Notes: generated from the sequence alone by a model not told the origin. 64,000 nt of DNA from Thermoplasmatota archaeon (GCA_023379355.1 JAMCUD010000056.1:1-64000); one strand, 5' to 3'. Counted from the stretch's first letter, positions 44,287-54,088 are shown. Numbers and translations: made by a program.

Positions 44287-44832
44287 TCATTCCTGGCTTA
44301 CTGCTTCCACATGTACAGAGAGTTTGACTATGTTGCCTACCATCACTCCACCAGTTTCAAGAATGCTGTTGTACTTTAGGCCAAATTCCTCCCTGTTTAT
44401 TTCCCCTTCGACAGTGAACCCCATCCTGGTCTTTCCATATGGGTCTTTGATAACTCCTTCGAAGGTTCCTTTGAGTTTTACAGGTTTGGTTACACCCCTC
44501 ATTGTCAGTTTTCCGAAAATACTGTAGGAATTACCGAAAACTTTCTCAACTTTATCAGATACGAACTTGAGTTCAGGAAATTTCTCAGAATGGAAAAAGT
44601 CTTCCGATCTCAGGTGCTGGTCTCTCTTTGCATCTCTCGTGTTTATGGATTCTGTCTTTATTGAAACCTCTGCCTTTGCGAGATGAAGGGCTTCAGGGTT
44701 TCCTATAACAAACCCTTCAATGTGGTCGAATCTTCCGGTAACATTAGATATCATCATGTGTCTGACCGAAAATTCCGCAGAACTGTGTGACTGATCGAAT
44801 ATCCATTTGCTGTCTGTTTTCTGTTCTACCAT
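44287..44832 (-). CDS. YceI-family polyisoprenoid-binding-like protein
   Basis: About 181 residues. SKWIFDQSHSSAEFSVRHMM at the start, GRFDHIEGFV, RDQHLRSEDFFHSEKFPEL and FGKLTMRGVTKPVKL are YceI lipocalin-like landmarks (H-S-x-x-x-F-x-x-x-H-M). The family binds isoprenoids or amides; no signal peptide is seen, so cytoplasmic. The open frame begins at 44871, but TTTATATA (44853-44860) is 24-25 nt before ATG 44832, which gives the standard N-terminus MVEQKTDSKW. It lies behind the KaiC-like gene but has its own promoter. Confidence 0.9.
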   Translation of the reverse strand: MVEQKTDSKWIFDQSHSSAEFSVRHMMISNVTGRFDHIEGFVIGNPEALHLAKAEVSIKTESINTRDAKRDQHLRSEDFFHSEKFPELKFVSDKVEKVFGNSYSIFGKLTMRGVTKPVKLKGTFEGVIKDPYGKTRMGFTVEGEINREEFGLKYNSILETGGVMVGNIVKLSVHVEAVSQE

Positions 44833-44852
44833 AGGTGGTGATAAATCATAAA

Positions 44853-44860
44853 TATATAAA
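44853..44860 (-). promoter_or_regulatory. TATA box that sets the YceI start
   Basis: TTTATATA on the minus strand; its centre is 24-25 nt from ATG 44832 and inside the longer open frame, so translation from 44871 is unlikely from this transcript. Confidence 0.6.
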
Positions 44861-44884
44861 TCTTGCTGCACAATAAAGTATACC

Positions 44885-45796
44885 TTATCGTATCCGCCTT
44901 ATATTGAAAGACCCAAGGTCCAGCACTTTTCCCTTGGGTAGCACCTCGACCCATTCCTTGGTTTTTGGGTTTTTGAAGCCGCGTACCCGCAGTGATTCTC
45001 TTGTTTCCTCAAGCCTGAATTCAATTGAATTGTCAACGAAATAATTCATGTGTTCATAAATTTCATTGGGAAAAAGGCCACTATCAAGGCTGTAGACTGC
45101 GATAGAATTGTCTAACTTCCTTTTCTGTGAAAAATGCTGAAGGGTTCTGGTAAGGAGCTTATCATCCAGGGACTGTATCCAGCCTGTAAGTGAGTAAATA
45201 ACAGTAATGTAAGTGCCATAAGTGGTTTTCAGAACAGCACCCAACTGGTCGATCGTCTTCAGGAATCCACTCTGATTCGTTGAGATTGAGTCTATCTGGA
45301 GTGCCATTTTTGGAGGTGCTTCTGCGGAAATAGCTTTGGAGTATGTATCTACGTACTTAAGTAATCCATCCTCCTCGTATCTGGAAAGATTTTCAGTCAG
45401 TTGAAGGAGATCCTGCCTTACTGTGTAAATGTCAAGGTCAAGCAATACAATGATAACTGGAATCCCGCTTTCAAGCGATTTAACCATAAAGTTATTGATA
45501 AGTATATTTCTGGAGGAGAATGGGGGTCCATTTACAAGGACATTTGATGGTATGGAGATGCCGCCGTCAATGAGAAGATCGAGTTTTTCACTCCCGGTCT
45601 TTGCAATTTTTATCTTCCTCTGTGAATCCAGCTGCGGATCATCAAGATCATCAATACCAGCTGGGAAAATTCTCTCTATCTCCGACTCTACCTCCCTCAG
45701 GGCATTCATGCTATCCGCAATATTCTCACGGAGTTCCTTTCGCATCTCCTTCAGCTTTGATACAAGCTCTTCCCTGCTTTCCTGTCCATTCTCCAT
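44885..45796 (-). CDS. KaiC/RecA-like protein with coiled-coil N-terminus and degenerate P-loop
   Basis: 303 residues. Residues 5-45 form a coiled coil (KLKEMRKELRENIADSMNAL). From 66 on it resembles the KaiC domain (TGSEKLDLLIDGGISIPSNV), but the Walker A is G90-PPFSSRN97, without the G-K-T/S needed for ATP. A Walker-B-like strand is YITVIYSLTGW. It may therefore be a non-catalytic partner or signalling scaffold. It starts 9 nt after the stop of the dehydratase gene, so is probably in its operon. Function unknown. Confidence 0.7.
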   Translation of the reverse strand: MENGQESREELVSKLKEMRKELRENIADSMNALREVESEIERIFPAGIDDLDDPQLDSQRKIKIAKTGSEKLDLLIDGGISIPSNVLVNGPPFSSRNILINNFMVKSLESGIPVIIVLLDLDIYTVRQDLLQLTENLSRYEEDGLLKYVDTYSKAISAEAPPKMALQIDSISTNQSGFLKTIDQLGAVLKTTYGTYITVIYSLTGWIQSLDDKLLTRTLQHFSQKRKLDNSIAVYSLDSGLFPNEIYEHMNYFVDNSIEFRLEETRESLRVRGFKNPKTKEWVEVLPKGKVLDLGSFNIRRIR

Positions 45797-45805
45797 TTTA
45801 TAAAC

Positions 45806-46996
45806 TCACGCTTCTCTGAATGTGCCTGAAACCGCCCATGGAGGTTCCTTGGGGTCATTCGGCTCCATACCTTCTACAGTGTTGCTCTCAAGTATCTTCT
45901 CATTGACTTCAATTCCAAGTCCCGGTTTCCCTGAAAGTGTGAAGTATCCCTTTTCAAGTTTGTATCCTCCTTTAACGAGGTTTTTCTTCCAGTCAGGCCA
46001 GAACGCCTCGAAACTCTCCTGAATCAGGAAATTGTGAAGTGTTGTGTCGACATTAAGTGTTGCGGCAGTCTGTATTGGTCCGAATGCGTTGTGGAATGCT
46101 ACTGGGACTGCAAAGGCTTCGGCAATTGCTGCGGTTTTTTTGTTTTCCAGTATTCCAAGTGAGTTTGTGAGATCCGGCTGAATGACATCAACCATTCCCT
46201 GTGATATATATCTTGCGAAGTCAGCTTTATTCAGAAGTCTTTCGCCAAGGGCAATAGGGGTCCTCACATATTTTTTCAACTCAAGGAGGCCAATCTCCAA
46301 CTCAGGATGCAGTGGCTCCTCCATGAAGAACGGTTCGTATGGGTCAAGAGAAGTTCCAGCCTCTATGGCTGCTCGAAGTGAAAATCTTCCATGGCATTCT
46401 ATCAGAAGATCCACATCGTCGCCAAGTTCTTCCCGGAGAGTAGAAACAACTGCTACAGCGTTTCGCAGTCCTTTTCTTGATATGTGATCGTAGTTGTCGC
46501 TGAAAGGATCAAATTTCATGGCAGTGAATCCCTGGGCAACAACTTTCTTTGCCTTGGCAAGGAACTCCTCAGGTGTGACGCAGTCCGAATACCAACCGTT
46601 CGCGTATGCCCTCATTTTCTGGTTGACCTCTCCTCCAAGCAATTTAAAGACAGGTGCCCCAAGGGCTTTACCTATGAGGTCCCATGAGGCTATCTCAAAG
46701 GCGCTCAGTGCTGAGGTGGCCTCCATGGATTTTGAAAGATAGAATGAGTGAACATAAAAATCCCTCAGGTTCTGTTCCACATTGAAGAAATCCTTTCCCA
46801 TGAAGAATCTCTTGACCTCCTCCATACTCTCCTTTACAGGCAATGTCATAAGAGTAGTAGGGGCTTCTCCGAATCCGACAAGCCCGTCCTCCGATGTGAG
46901 TTTTACAAGTAATATTGTTGAACTCCATGGGGATGATATTTCCCTTCCTTTTTCTCCAAGCTCCAGTATTTCAATATTTTTTATTTTAGAACTCAT
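45806..46996 (-). CDS. Enolase-superfamily sugar-acid dehydratase (gluconate/galactonate dehydratase type)
   Basis: 396 residues. Metal ligands E200 (LIECHGRFS), E226 or E227 (FFMEEPLHPE) and E252 (GERLLNK); acid/base histidines H202 and H302 (FHNAFGP); KFDPF holds Lys161. This is the mandelate-racemase subgroup of D-gluconate/D-galactonate dehydratases, which make 2-keto-3-deoxy acids for the non-phosphorylative Entner-Doudoroff path used in Thermoplasma and Picrophilus. TTTAAGTA (47018-47025, minus strand) 25 nt upstream indicates a leaderless mRNA. Exact sugar not decided. Confidence 0.85.
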   Translation of the reverse strand: MSSKIKNIEILELGEKGREISSPWSSTILLVKLTSEDGLVGFGEAPTTLMTLPVKESMEEVKRFFMGKDFFNVEQNLRDFYVHSFYLSKSMEATSALSAFEIASWDLIGKALGAPVFKLLGGEVNQKMRAYANGWYSDCVTPEEFLAKAKKVVAQGFTAMKFDPFSDNYDHISRKGLRNAVAVVSTLREELGDDVDLLIECHGRFSLRAAIEAGTSLDPYEPFFMEEPLHPELEIGLLELKKYVRTPIALGERLLNKADFARYISQGMVDVIQPDLTNSLGILENKKTAAIAEAFAVPVAFHNAFGPIQTAATLNVDTTLHNFLIQESFEAFWPDWKKNLVKGGYKLEKGYFTLSGKPGLGIEVNEKILESNTVEGMEPNDPKEPPWAVSGTFREA

Positions 46997-47222
46997 AAAT
47001 TAGTAAGTTAACGAAAATACTTAAAGTTATCAAGTAAGAGATCTATTCATAACCCACTGACCCTCGGTAAAAGCGACATAATCTTGTTTTTGCCGCCCAC
47101 CCTTTGAACCAGGCATCAAAGTTTCCAAAGGCAGTGTAAATAGACAAGTAATCCCGGAAAATTGGAAAGAATAGGATTAACGGGAATTCCGCAAATCATA
47201 ATTATGGAGATGTAATAAACAG

Positions 47223-49931
47223 ATGATAATTATGGAACAAAAGGAGTCGTTCATTGACAGATTTTCAATTGGCGGAAAGGATTTCCACTATTTTTCACTT
47301 AAAAAACTTGAATCTTCTACAGGGGTGAAGGTCCGTGAACTACCAATCTCGATCAGAATCATCATCGAATCCCTCATGAGAAATGTGGATGGCAAAAGTG
47401 TTCACATGAAGGATGTGGAAAACCTTGTGAGGTGGAATCCTGAAGATCCTTCCGACAGCGAAATTCCGTTCAAGGTGTCAAGAGTGGTAATGCAGGATCT
47501 GACCGGGGTCCCCGCTATTGTAGATCTGGCAGGCATGAGGGACGCAGCAGTTGCCCTTGGCAAAAAACCCGAGATAATTCAACCTCAGGTTCCAGTTGAT
47601 CTGGTCATTGATCACTCCATACAGGTCGATTTTTATGGTTCAGAAGAAGCAATAGAAAAGAATGTTGAAATTGAATTCTCAAGAAACCAGGAAAGATACA
47701 GGTTCCTGAAATGGGCTCAAAACTCATTCGAGAACCTCAGGATAGTGCCCCCATCCACCGGCATAGTGCATCAGGTAAACCTTGAATATCTGGCAAAAGT
47801 GGTGATGTCTAAGGAAATCGATGGAAAAACTTTCCTATTTCCTGATAGCCTCGTGGGGACAGACTCCCACACCACTATGATAGGTGGAATAGGTGTAGTA
47901 GGCTGGGGAGTCGGAGGAATAGAGGCTGAGGCTGCAATGCTGGATCAGCCCGTTACCTTTAAAACACCCGAGGTAGTGGGTGTCAGGTTAAAGGGCAGGC
48001 TGAAGGCCGGGGTAACAGCTACTGACCTTGTTCTGACCGTTACGGAACTGCTCAGAAAGAATAAGGTTGTTGAGAAGTTTGTGGAATTCTTTGGTGACGG
48101 GGTTTCATCACTCTCCATTCCTGACAGAGCAACTCTCTCAAACATGTGCCCTGAGTACGGTGCAACTCTGGCACTGTTTCCAGTAGATGATATGACAATC
48201 GGGTATCTGGAGATGACCGGAAGAGAGAAGGCACACACCAAACTTGTTAAACAGTATCTAATGGAGCAGGGGTTATATGGTTCCCAGGAAGGAGTTAAAT
48301 ATTCAAGCGTCATCGAACTGGATCTTACTGGAGTGAAGCCAAGCGTCTCAGGGCCAAAACTTCCTCAACAGAGAACTGACCTTGGAAAAATTGGCGATAA
48401 TTTTCTTAACTTTATGGAAGAGTCCGGCAACCCCCCTTCAGAATCAGGCACCCGCCAGAAACAGGTAATACTTAAGACTTCAAGGGTAACTCTTAAGGGA
48501 AAGGAAGTTGACTTGAATGATGGTGACATTGTCATAGCCGCAATAACAAGCTGCACGAACACCAGCAACCCCAATGTAGTTATGGCTGCTGGATTGCTGG
48601 CCAAGAAGGCTGTGGAAAAGGGCCTTTCAATTTCACCCAAGGTAAAAACTAGCCTGGCTCCAGGGTCAAGGGTTGTTACTGAATATCTTGCTAAATCGGG
48701 GTTGCAGACTTACTTGGATAAACTCGGCTTCAACATAGTTGGTTACGGATGCACAACATGCATCGGAAACAGCGGTCCTCTCGATGCCAATATTGAGAAG
48801 GCAATTGTGGAGAATAATCTTACCACTGCCGCTGTTCTTTCTGGAAACAGGAATTTTGAGGCAAGGATTCACAGGAACGTAAGAGCCAACTACCTTATGT
48901 CGCCACCACTGGTTGTGGCATTTGCTCTGGCTGGAAAGGTAACCATAGATCTGGAAAATGATCCATTGGGGATCAACAGCAAGGGTGAAAAGGTATTCCT
49001 TAAGGATATCTGGCCTACTGATAATGAGGTACAGGACTATATTCGGAAATACCTCTCCGAATCCATGTTCAGGGAAAAGTATTCTGATGTAAGCGGCAAC
49101 AACAAAAAGTGGAGCGAACTCTCCTCACCCGGTGGGCTTGTATATCACTGGGATGAAAATAGCACTTACATCAGAAAGCCTCCCTTCTTTGATGGATTTG
49201 ATCCAAAATCTGATGAAGCTTACCCAGACCTCAAAAAGGCATACCCCCTTCTGGTGCTTGGGGATGCCATAACCACAGATCATATCTCACCTGCCGGGGG
49301 AATAGGTAAGGATACACCAGCAGCAAAGTACCTGATGGATCACGGAATACAACCTGCAGATTTCAACTCCTATGGAGCAAGAAGAGGAAATCATGAAGTA
49401 ATGATGAGGGGCACATTCGCCAATAACCGGATCAAGAATAAACTGGTTCAGCGTGAGGGGGGCTACACCCTCCACCTGCCTGACAAGAAGGAAATACCAG
49501 TCTACGATGCGGCGATGAAATACATAAGTGAGAAGACCCCGCTTGTTGTGATTACAGGTGACCTTTACGGGTCTGGAAGCTCCAGAGACTGGGCTGCGAA
49601 GGGGACCCTTCTGCTGGGTGTCAGCGCAGTCATAGCGGTTGGATACGAGAGAATACACAGAAGCAACCTGGTAGGAATGGGAGTTGTTCCTCTCCAGTTT
49701 AAGGACGGGGAAAACGTCGAGAAACTGGATATTGATTACACAAAACCCATTGACCTGAAGTATCCCGAGGGGATTGGTCCAGGAAAGTTTGCGGAACTTT
49801 CATTTTCCAGAAAGAAGGACGGAAAAACCTCAAGTGCAAATCTCAGAATACGAGTTGACACACCTGTGGAACTTGAATACATGAAAGCTGGGGGAATACT
49901 TCAATTTGTCCTTAAAAGACTTATCAGCTGA
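47223..49931 (+). CDS. acnA: Aconitate hydratase (AcnA/IRP type)
   Basis: 902 residues. The [4Fe-4S] ligands are C444 (AITSCTNTSNP), C510 and C513 (YGCTTCIGNSGPL). PDSLVGTDSHTTMIGG, HRNVRANYLMSPPLV and the swivel-domain GDLYGSGSSRDWAAKGT are standard for AcnA. It interconverts citrate and isocitrate in the TCA cycle. The start is ATG 47223 or ATG 47235; GGAG lies upstream of the first. The gene is preceded by 223 nt without another gene. TPR protein follows. Confidence 0.96.
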   Translation: MIIMEQKESFIDRFSIGGKDFHYFSLKKLESSTGVKVRELPISIRIIIESLMRNVDGKSVHMKDVENLVRWNPEDPSDSEIPFKVSRVVMQDLTGVPAIVDLAGMRDAAVALGKKPEIIQPQVPVDLVIDHSIQVDFYGSEEAIEKNVEIEFSRNQERYRFLKWAQNSFENLRIVPPSTGIVHQVNLEYLAKVVMSKEIDGKTFLFPDSLVGTDSHTTMIGGIGVVGWGVGGIEAEAAMLDQPVTFKTPEVVGVRLKGRLKAGVTATDLVLTVTELLRKNKVVEKFVEFFGDGVSSLSIPDRATLSNMCPEYGATLALFPVDDMTIGYLEMTGREKAHTKLVKQYLMEQGLYGSQEGVKYSSVIELDLTGVKPSVSGPKLPQQRTDLGKIGDNFLNFMEESGNPPSESGTRQKQVILKTSRVTLKGKEVDLNDGDIVIAAITSCTNTSNPNVVMAAGLLAKKAVEKGLSISPKVKTSLAPGSRVVTEYLAKSGLQTYLDKLGFNIVGYGCTTCIGNSGPLDANIEKAIVENNLTTAAVLSGNRNFEARIHRNVRANYLMSPPLVVAFALAGKVTIDLENDPLGINSKGEKVFLKDIWPTDNEVQDYIRKYLSESMFREKYSDVSGNNKKWSELSSPGGLVYHWDENSTYIRKPPFFDGFDPKSDEAYPDLKKAYPLLVLGDAITTDHISPAGGIGKDTPAAKYLMDHGIQPADFNSYGARRGNHEVMMRGTFANNRIKNKLVQREGGYTLHLPDKKEIPVYDAAMKYISEKTPLVVITGDLYGSGSSRDWAAKGTLLLGVSAVIAVGYERIHRSNLVGMGVVPLQFKDGENVEKLDIDYTKPIDLKYPEGIGPGKFAELSFSRKKDGKTSSANLRIRVDTPVELEYMKAGGILQFVLKRLIS

Positions 49932-50020
49932 TAAGTTCCTCACTCCACCTTTTATTTCGTAACAACACATACACACAAGGAAAAGTATTTTTAACTCAGT
50001 AGGAAATATTGTACACTCTA

Positions 50021-51325
50021 ATGTATATAACTGCACCTCCAGGCACCAAAGTACTTGCCAGGCACCTTCTTCCTGAGGATGAGTACAGAAAACTTGAGGA
50101 GGAGGATTTTAACGTTTATGGTGGTGAGAAATCACTACAGATAATGCAGTTCATGAAGGACCTCGGTTGGGTGACAATCAACTTTGAGGAATTTGACAAA
50201 ATTTCCGTAAAGCCAACAAATCTGGGTTTGGAGATATTTGAATCAGGTCTTTCAGAACAGTACGTAGAGAAAAATAGATGGTTCCTCGAGGTAGTAAGAA
50301 GTTACCTCAGGGACGCAGCCACCTCGGGGCACCTTCCTGTAAACCAGATCGAACAGCTGGCTGAGCACTTTCTAAAGCTGGGTAACCATACAAGAGTTGT
50401 TGATTTCTCGTCGATGCTTATTACAATAGGCTCAAAAACGCAGGATTACAGGATCAACGGGATAGGTCACTACTACTACGGTTCAGTAAACCTCTACAAG
50501 ATGGAACTGGAATTCGTCAAAGCGCACTTCGAGAAAGCCATACTTAACTCAGAGAAAGTAAATGACACCAGGAATGTTGCGAGGTCCTATCTGGGTTTAG
50601 CCTCCTATTATGGATACAAGGGAAAGGTCGATGAGGCAATGGGTATTTTCGAGAAATGCTACCTTCTATACAGGGAGATAAATGATGATTCAGGTCTAAA
50701 CCAGGTAAGAATGAATGAGGCATACGCCTACGCTCTTAAAGGGGACTTTCAGAATTTCTTCAAGCTAAATCACGAGGCAATATCCTACTATGAATCCTGC
50801 GGAGATCTTAATCATTTGCAGTACTGTTATCAGAATGAAGCTTCGACTCTTATCAATATTGGTAACCATGATCTCGCTATTGAAGCATCATCGGAAGCAT
50901 ATTCGCTGTCTGTGAAAACCGGCAATGAAAGGGTTAGACACCTTTCCGGACTGGCAATCGCTACAATATATATTTCAACAAAGAGGCCAGGGGATGCATT
51001 TCACTATATTGAAGAGGCATTTGAATACTTTAGAAAAAACCTGGACACTAACGGGATGGCAAACTGTTACATGTTATACATGAACTACTACATCGCCACT
51101 CACAACGAAAGAGAGGCAGAAACCAATATGAAAAAAGCGGAACAGTATTTCAGCTCAAAAAAGAGCCTGACGTTCATAGCGGTAACATATTTTCACCGTT
51201 TAAAAACAATGAAAGAATATGAATATTCGCAGAAGGATATTAATTTAAAGCTGTTAGAATTGAAAGAGAAAGCTAAGAATATAGGTGCTGATAAAATTTT
51301 TGAACAGTACCTAAGTGATATTTAA
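50021..51325 (+). CDS. Tetratricopeptide-repeat protein
   Basis: About 434 residues. The N-terminal ~75 residues (GGEKSLQIMQFMKDLGWVTIN, PTNLGLEIFESGLSEQYVEK) may be a winged helix, followed by at least seven TPR-like helical pairs with A-x-x-x-x-x-G and Y-x-x-A/E spacing (ARSYLGLASYYGYKGKVDEA; NQVRMNEAYAYALKGDF; NEASTLINIGNHDLA). Such HTH-TPR proteins are often regulators. TATTTTTA near 49986-49993 places the RNA start near 50015, so ATG 50021 is a better start than TTG 50009. Partner unknown. Confidence 0.78.
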   Translation: MYITAPPGTKVLARHLLPEDEYRKLEEEDFNVYGGEKSLQIMQFMKDLGWVTINFEEFDKISVKPTNLGLEIFESGLSEQYVEKNRWFLEVVRSYLRDAATSGHLPVNQIEQLAEHFLKLGNHTRVVDFSSMLITIGSKTQDYRINGIGHYYYGSVNLYKMELEFVKAHFEKAILNSEKVNDTRNVARSYLGLASYYGYKGKVDEAMGIFEKCYLLYREINDDSGLNQVRMNEAYAYALKGDFQNFFKLNHEAISYYESCGDLNHLQYCYQNEASTLINIGNHDLAIEASSEAYSLSVKTGNERVRHLSGLAIATIYISTKRPGDAFHYIEEAFEYFRKNLDTNGMANCYMLYMNYYIATHNEREAETNMKKAEQYFSSKKSLTFIAVTYFHRLKTMKEYEYSQKDINLKLLELKEKAKNIGADKIFEQYLSDI

Positions 51326-51330
51326 GAAGA

Positions 51331-51426
51331 TTAATCCACGCAGAAAGAGCCCAGGGAGACACCAGTCTTTACCTTTATCTTCTGTATGTCAATCTCATCT
51401 ACTTTCAGTTTAAGTTTTCCAAACAT
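51331..51426 (-). CDS. Possible 31-aa small protein
   Basis: ATG 51426 to TAA 51331. The frame reads MFGKLKLKVDEIDIQKIKV with alternating charge and hydrophobic residues, like an amphipathic strand/helix, and a cysteine near the end. It is very short and may be by chance or a relic of a longer gene. Its stop is 5 nt after the TPR gene's stop on the other strand. Confidence 0.25.
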   Translation of the reverse strand: MFGKLKLKVDEIDIQKIKVKTGVSLGSFCVD

Positions 51427-51633
51427 CTTATTGACCTCAAACTATGTACTTCTTCAAAGGTTTAAGATTTGTCTGACATTATTTACATATCATTAACGGT
51501 ATCATTTGAAGTATCACCCACCAACCCTGCATTAGGCATAGCGGTGACAGAATAGCTAGGTTGTATGCTTTTAAAGTTTTACCCACTTTCTGCAGTGCAT
51601 GACGAAAGAAAAGGAATTAGGAAAATTATTTCA

Positions 51634-51976
51634 TCAGCTGAGAACCCTGTAAACAGTATACCATAAACCCAGCACTATCGTAAAACCTATTGATAGTGAA
51701 AAACCAAGTTGAATAAATGGGTATGGAAAGTATAGAGTGAGGACCCATAACAAAACCACGAATGCAAGGGTGTAGACAGGCAACACCTGTTTATCATAAA
51801 TTATACTCAATGGATAGTGCTTGTCTGGGGCCAACTTTACCAATTCTTATTAAGGACACATTGTAAATAAAGACTAGGAGAATAAACTCTGCAGGGCTGG
51901 CATAACTCAATTTCCATCTATTCGTTCTGTTCTTTACAAATATCTTATCGATCGCAAATGCTTCATCAAAGACCAA
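51634..51976 (-). pseudogene. Small membrane-protein gene with a frameshift
   Basis: Two overlapping frames: 51976 down to ~51840 (KNRTNRWKLSYASPAEFILL, then a helix ending LIRIGK) and 51843 down to 51634 (LAPDKHYPLSIIYDKQ and two hydrophobic helices, LAFVVLLWVLTLYF and IGFTIVLGLWYTVYRV). Joined by a single-base shift near 51840 they make a ~110-residue protein with three helices. Stops close the second frame just upstream of the junction, so a frameshift (or sequencing error) is needed. Family not recognised. Confidence 0.4.
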
Positions 51977-52198
51977 GGATATAATTGATATTGGCTAATT
52001 TCCAGGTTGCATAAGATTCTATGTGAATACTTCAAAGCATCCGAATATGTTGGAATTAATGGGTTAAATTCATCTAGCAGGACCCCACCTCTAAAACTGG
52101 GGTTTTAAACATAATATGGATGACATGAAGGAAATCCATCAAATAGTCGGATTTAGAATTTCATTAGAAAACAATATTGGTGGGTTCACTACCTAAGA

Positions 52199-52206
52199 TA
52201 TTTAAA
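52199..52206 (+). promoter_or_regulatory. TATA box that sets the glnA start
   Basis: TATTTAAA, centre 52202.5. ATG 52229 is 26-27 nt downstream (leaderless position), whereas ATG 52217 is only ~14 nt away and would not be in the mRNA. Confidence 0.65.
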
Positions 52207-52228
52207 CACACGCATTATGGCGTTAAGC

Positions 52229-53560
52229 ATGGAGGATAAACTCTCTATAATGGTCGAAAAACTGAAGAAAGACGACATTGATTTTTTACAGATGCAGTTC
52301 ATGGATATTGTTGGTAGGGTCAAGACTCTCACAATACCCAGGAACAGGTTTGATAGTGCAATAAACGAAGGTGTTGTTTTCGATGGGAGCTCTGTGGCCG
52401 GATATGCACAGATCGAGGAATCAGATATGAGGGCGCATCCGGATCTTTCAACATATACCATTCTTCCGGCAAATTCCGGGCGAAAAACGGCGAGATTCAT
52501 ATGTGACGTTTATACCCCAGACGGGGAGAGGTTCCCGGGGGATCCAAGGTACGCACTTCAGAGAGTCCTTGAGGAGCTGAAAAAGAAAAATATGGATTTC
52601 TATGTTGGACCGGAGTTTGAGTTTTTCCTCTTTAAGAGAGATTCGGAAGGAAATCCCACTAACATTCCGGCAGATACAGGAGGGTACTTCGATAATACAC
52701 CCACTGACACCCCTAATGAGATCCGTCAGGAGATTCTCTATCAGATGTATGAACTGGGTTATTTCCCTGAAGCAGGGCATCATGAGGTAGCACCGGGGCA
52801 GCAGGAGATCGATCTCAGGTATGGACAGGCTCTGGTAATGGCTGACAGAGTAGCAATGCTGAAGAGTATTATTAAAAATCTTGCCCAGAAATATGGGTTA
52901 TACGCAACATTTATGCCCAAACCGATCAACGGCGTGAACGGATCAGGTATGCATGTCCATCAGAGCATTATGTCAACAGGTGAGAAGGAGAATCTGTTCT
53001 ACGATGAAAATGAAAAATACGGCCTCAGTAAACTAGGTATGAACTATCTGGGTGGAATACTCTCCAATGTCAATCAGTCTGCAGCAGTGCTGGCTTCATG
53101 GGTGAATTCCTATAAGAGGCTGATTCCAGGATACGAAGCTCCGGTATACATTTCCTGGGCAAACAAAAACCGTTCTGCACTGGTAAGGGTTCCCGCCGGT
53201 TCAGGAATGCGGAAGAGAATGGAGTTGAGATGCCCTGACTCAGCTGGAAACCCATACCTTCAGTTTGCTGTGATACTTGGCATGGGTCTTGATGGGATCA
53301 AGAGAAAACTTAATCCTCCCGATCCTGTTGAAAGGGACATTTTCCATATGAGCCACCAGGAAAGGGTGAAGATGGGGATAGATTCTCTACCTGAAAGCCT
53401 TGGCGAAGCCCTTCACCACTTCAAGAACAGCAAGTTGATGAAGGAGATACTGGGTGAGCACATCTTTGATAATTTCATAACGGTAAAGCAAAGGGAATGG
53501 GATAGCTTCCGATCGTACGTGACAAGATGGGAAGTTGACAGGTACCTATCCACTCTTTAG
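52229..53560 (+). CDS. glnA: Glutamine synthetase, type I
   Basis: About 443 residues starting MEDKLSIMVEK. GSI landmarks: FDGSSVAGYAQIEESDM, GPEFEFFLFKR, GHHEVAPGQQEIDLRY with metal-binding Glu and His, HVHQSI, and NKNRSALVRVPAG with the flexible substrate loop. No adenylylation-type Tyr loop is evident. It makes glutamine from glutamate, ammonia and ATP. The start is chosen by TATA spacing. It is convergent with the 172-aa membrane protein (9 nt). Confidence 0.96.
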   Translation: MEDKLSIMVEKLKKDDIDFLQMQFMDIVGRVKTLTIPRNRFDSAINEGVVFDGSSVAGYAQIEESDMRAHPDLSTYTILPANSGRKTARFICDVYTPDGERFPGDPRYALQRVLEELKKKNMDFYVGPEFEFFLFKRDSEGNPTNIPADTGGYFDNTPTDTPNEIRQEILYQMYELGYFPEAGHHEVAPGQQEIDLRYGQALVMADRVAMLKSIIKNLAQKYGLYATFMPKPINGVNGSGMHVHQSIMSTGEKENLFYDENEKYGLSKLGMNYLGGILSNVNQSAAVLASWVNSYKRLIPGYEAPVYISWANKNRSALVRVPAGSGMRKRMELRCPDSAGNPYLQFAVILGMGLDGIKRKLNPPDPVERDIFHMSHQERVKMGIDSLPESLGEALHHFKNSKLMKEILGEHIFDNFITVKQREWDSFRSYVTRWEVDRYLSTL

Positions 53561-53569
53561 GCTGATTTT

Positions 53570-54088
53570 TTATTCGGAGAAGTTCCTCAGCCTCTCTCTC
53601 TTTTTTTGCATTGATCTTGAATATATATAAATGAAGATCAGGGCCGCTCCCGATATTATGGAAATGAATCCGATGATTGTGGTATAGATAACATTCTGGT
53701 TGATTGTTCCAAATGATGCACTGACAGTTGCAGAGCTGTTCCCTGCATTCACAACAACAAGTGTCCACGTTCCCGAAGAGTTTGCTATAATAACGGAGGA
53801 TCCGCCGTTTAAGTTAATGAAATGCTTCCCTTGAGAATGGGCTCCGGCAGGGGAAACCAGATAAACAAATATGTCGTGGTTTGAAGGCGTGGCAGTGATC
53901 GAATACTCCAGATAATAACCCGCCGAAGCATTTCTGGTTATGGTGAATTGGTTTGAAGCTCCAAGGGATGCAGATGAGGAGGAAACAGAAGAGTGAATTT
54001 CTGAAGCTGAGTACACAAAAAGTACAACTGATAGGATAATCAATATGATTGCTATCTGCAGTACCAATTTTTTCCTAGGGCGTAACAT
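53570..54088 (-). CDS. Double-anchored extracytoplasmic membrane protein
   Basis: 172 residues: a basic start (MLRPRKKLVLQ) and helix at ~9-28, an exposed Ser/Thr/Asn-rich beta domain (SITATPSNHDIFVYLVSP, GSSVIIANSSGTWTLVVVN) with several N-x-S/T sites, and a second helix at ~137-158 before a basic tail (SMQKKRERLRNF). Both tails would face the cytoplasm. It looks like a small surface or sensor-like protein. No family recognised; there is 55 nt to valS on the same strand. Confidence 0.65.
   Translation of the reverse strand: MLRPRKKLVLQIAIILIILSVVLFVYSASEIHSSVSSSSASLGASNQFTITRNASAGYYLEYSITATPSNHDIFVYLVSPAGAHSQGKHFINLNGGSSVIIANSSGTWTLVVVNAGNSSATVSASFGTINQNVIYTTIIGFISIISGAALIFIYIYSRSMQKKRERLRNFSE

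Larger units (their letters stand above)
51427..52228. other. Intergenic region before glnA
   Basis: About 0.8 kb without an intact gene of convincing size. It holds a probable frameshifted membrane-protein gene (51634-51976) and, at the end, the glnA promoter. The rest shows no tRNA or repeat, and only short frames. Confidence 0.5.
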
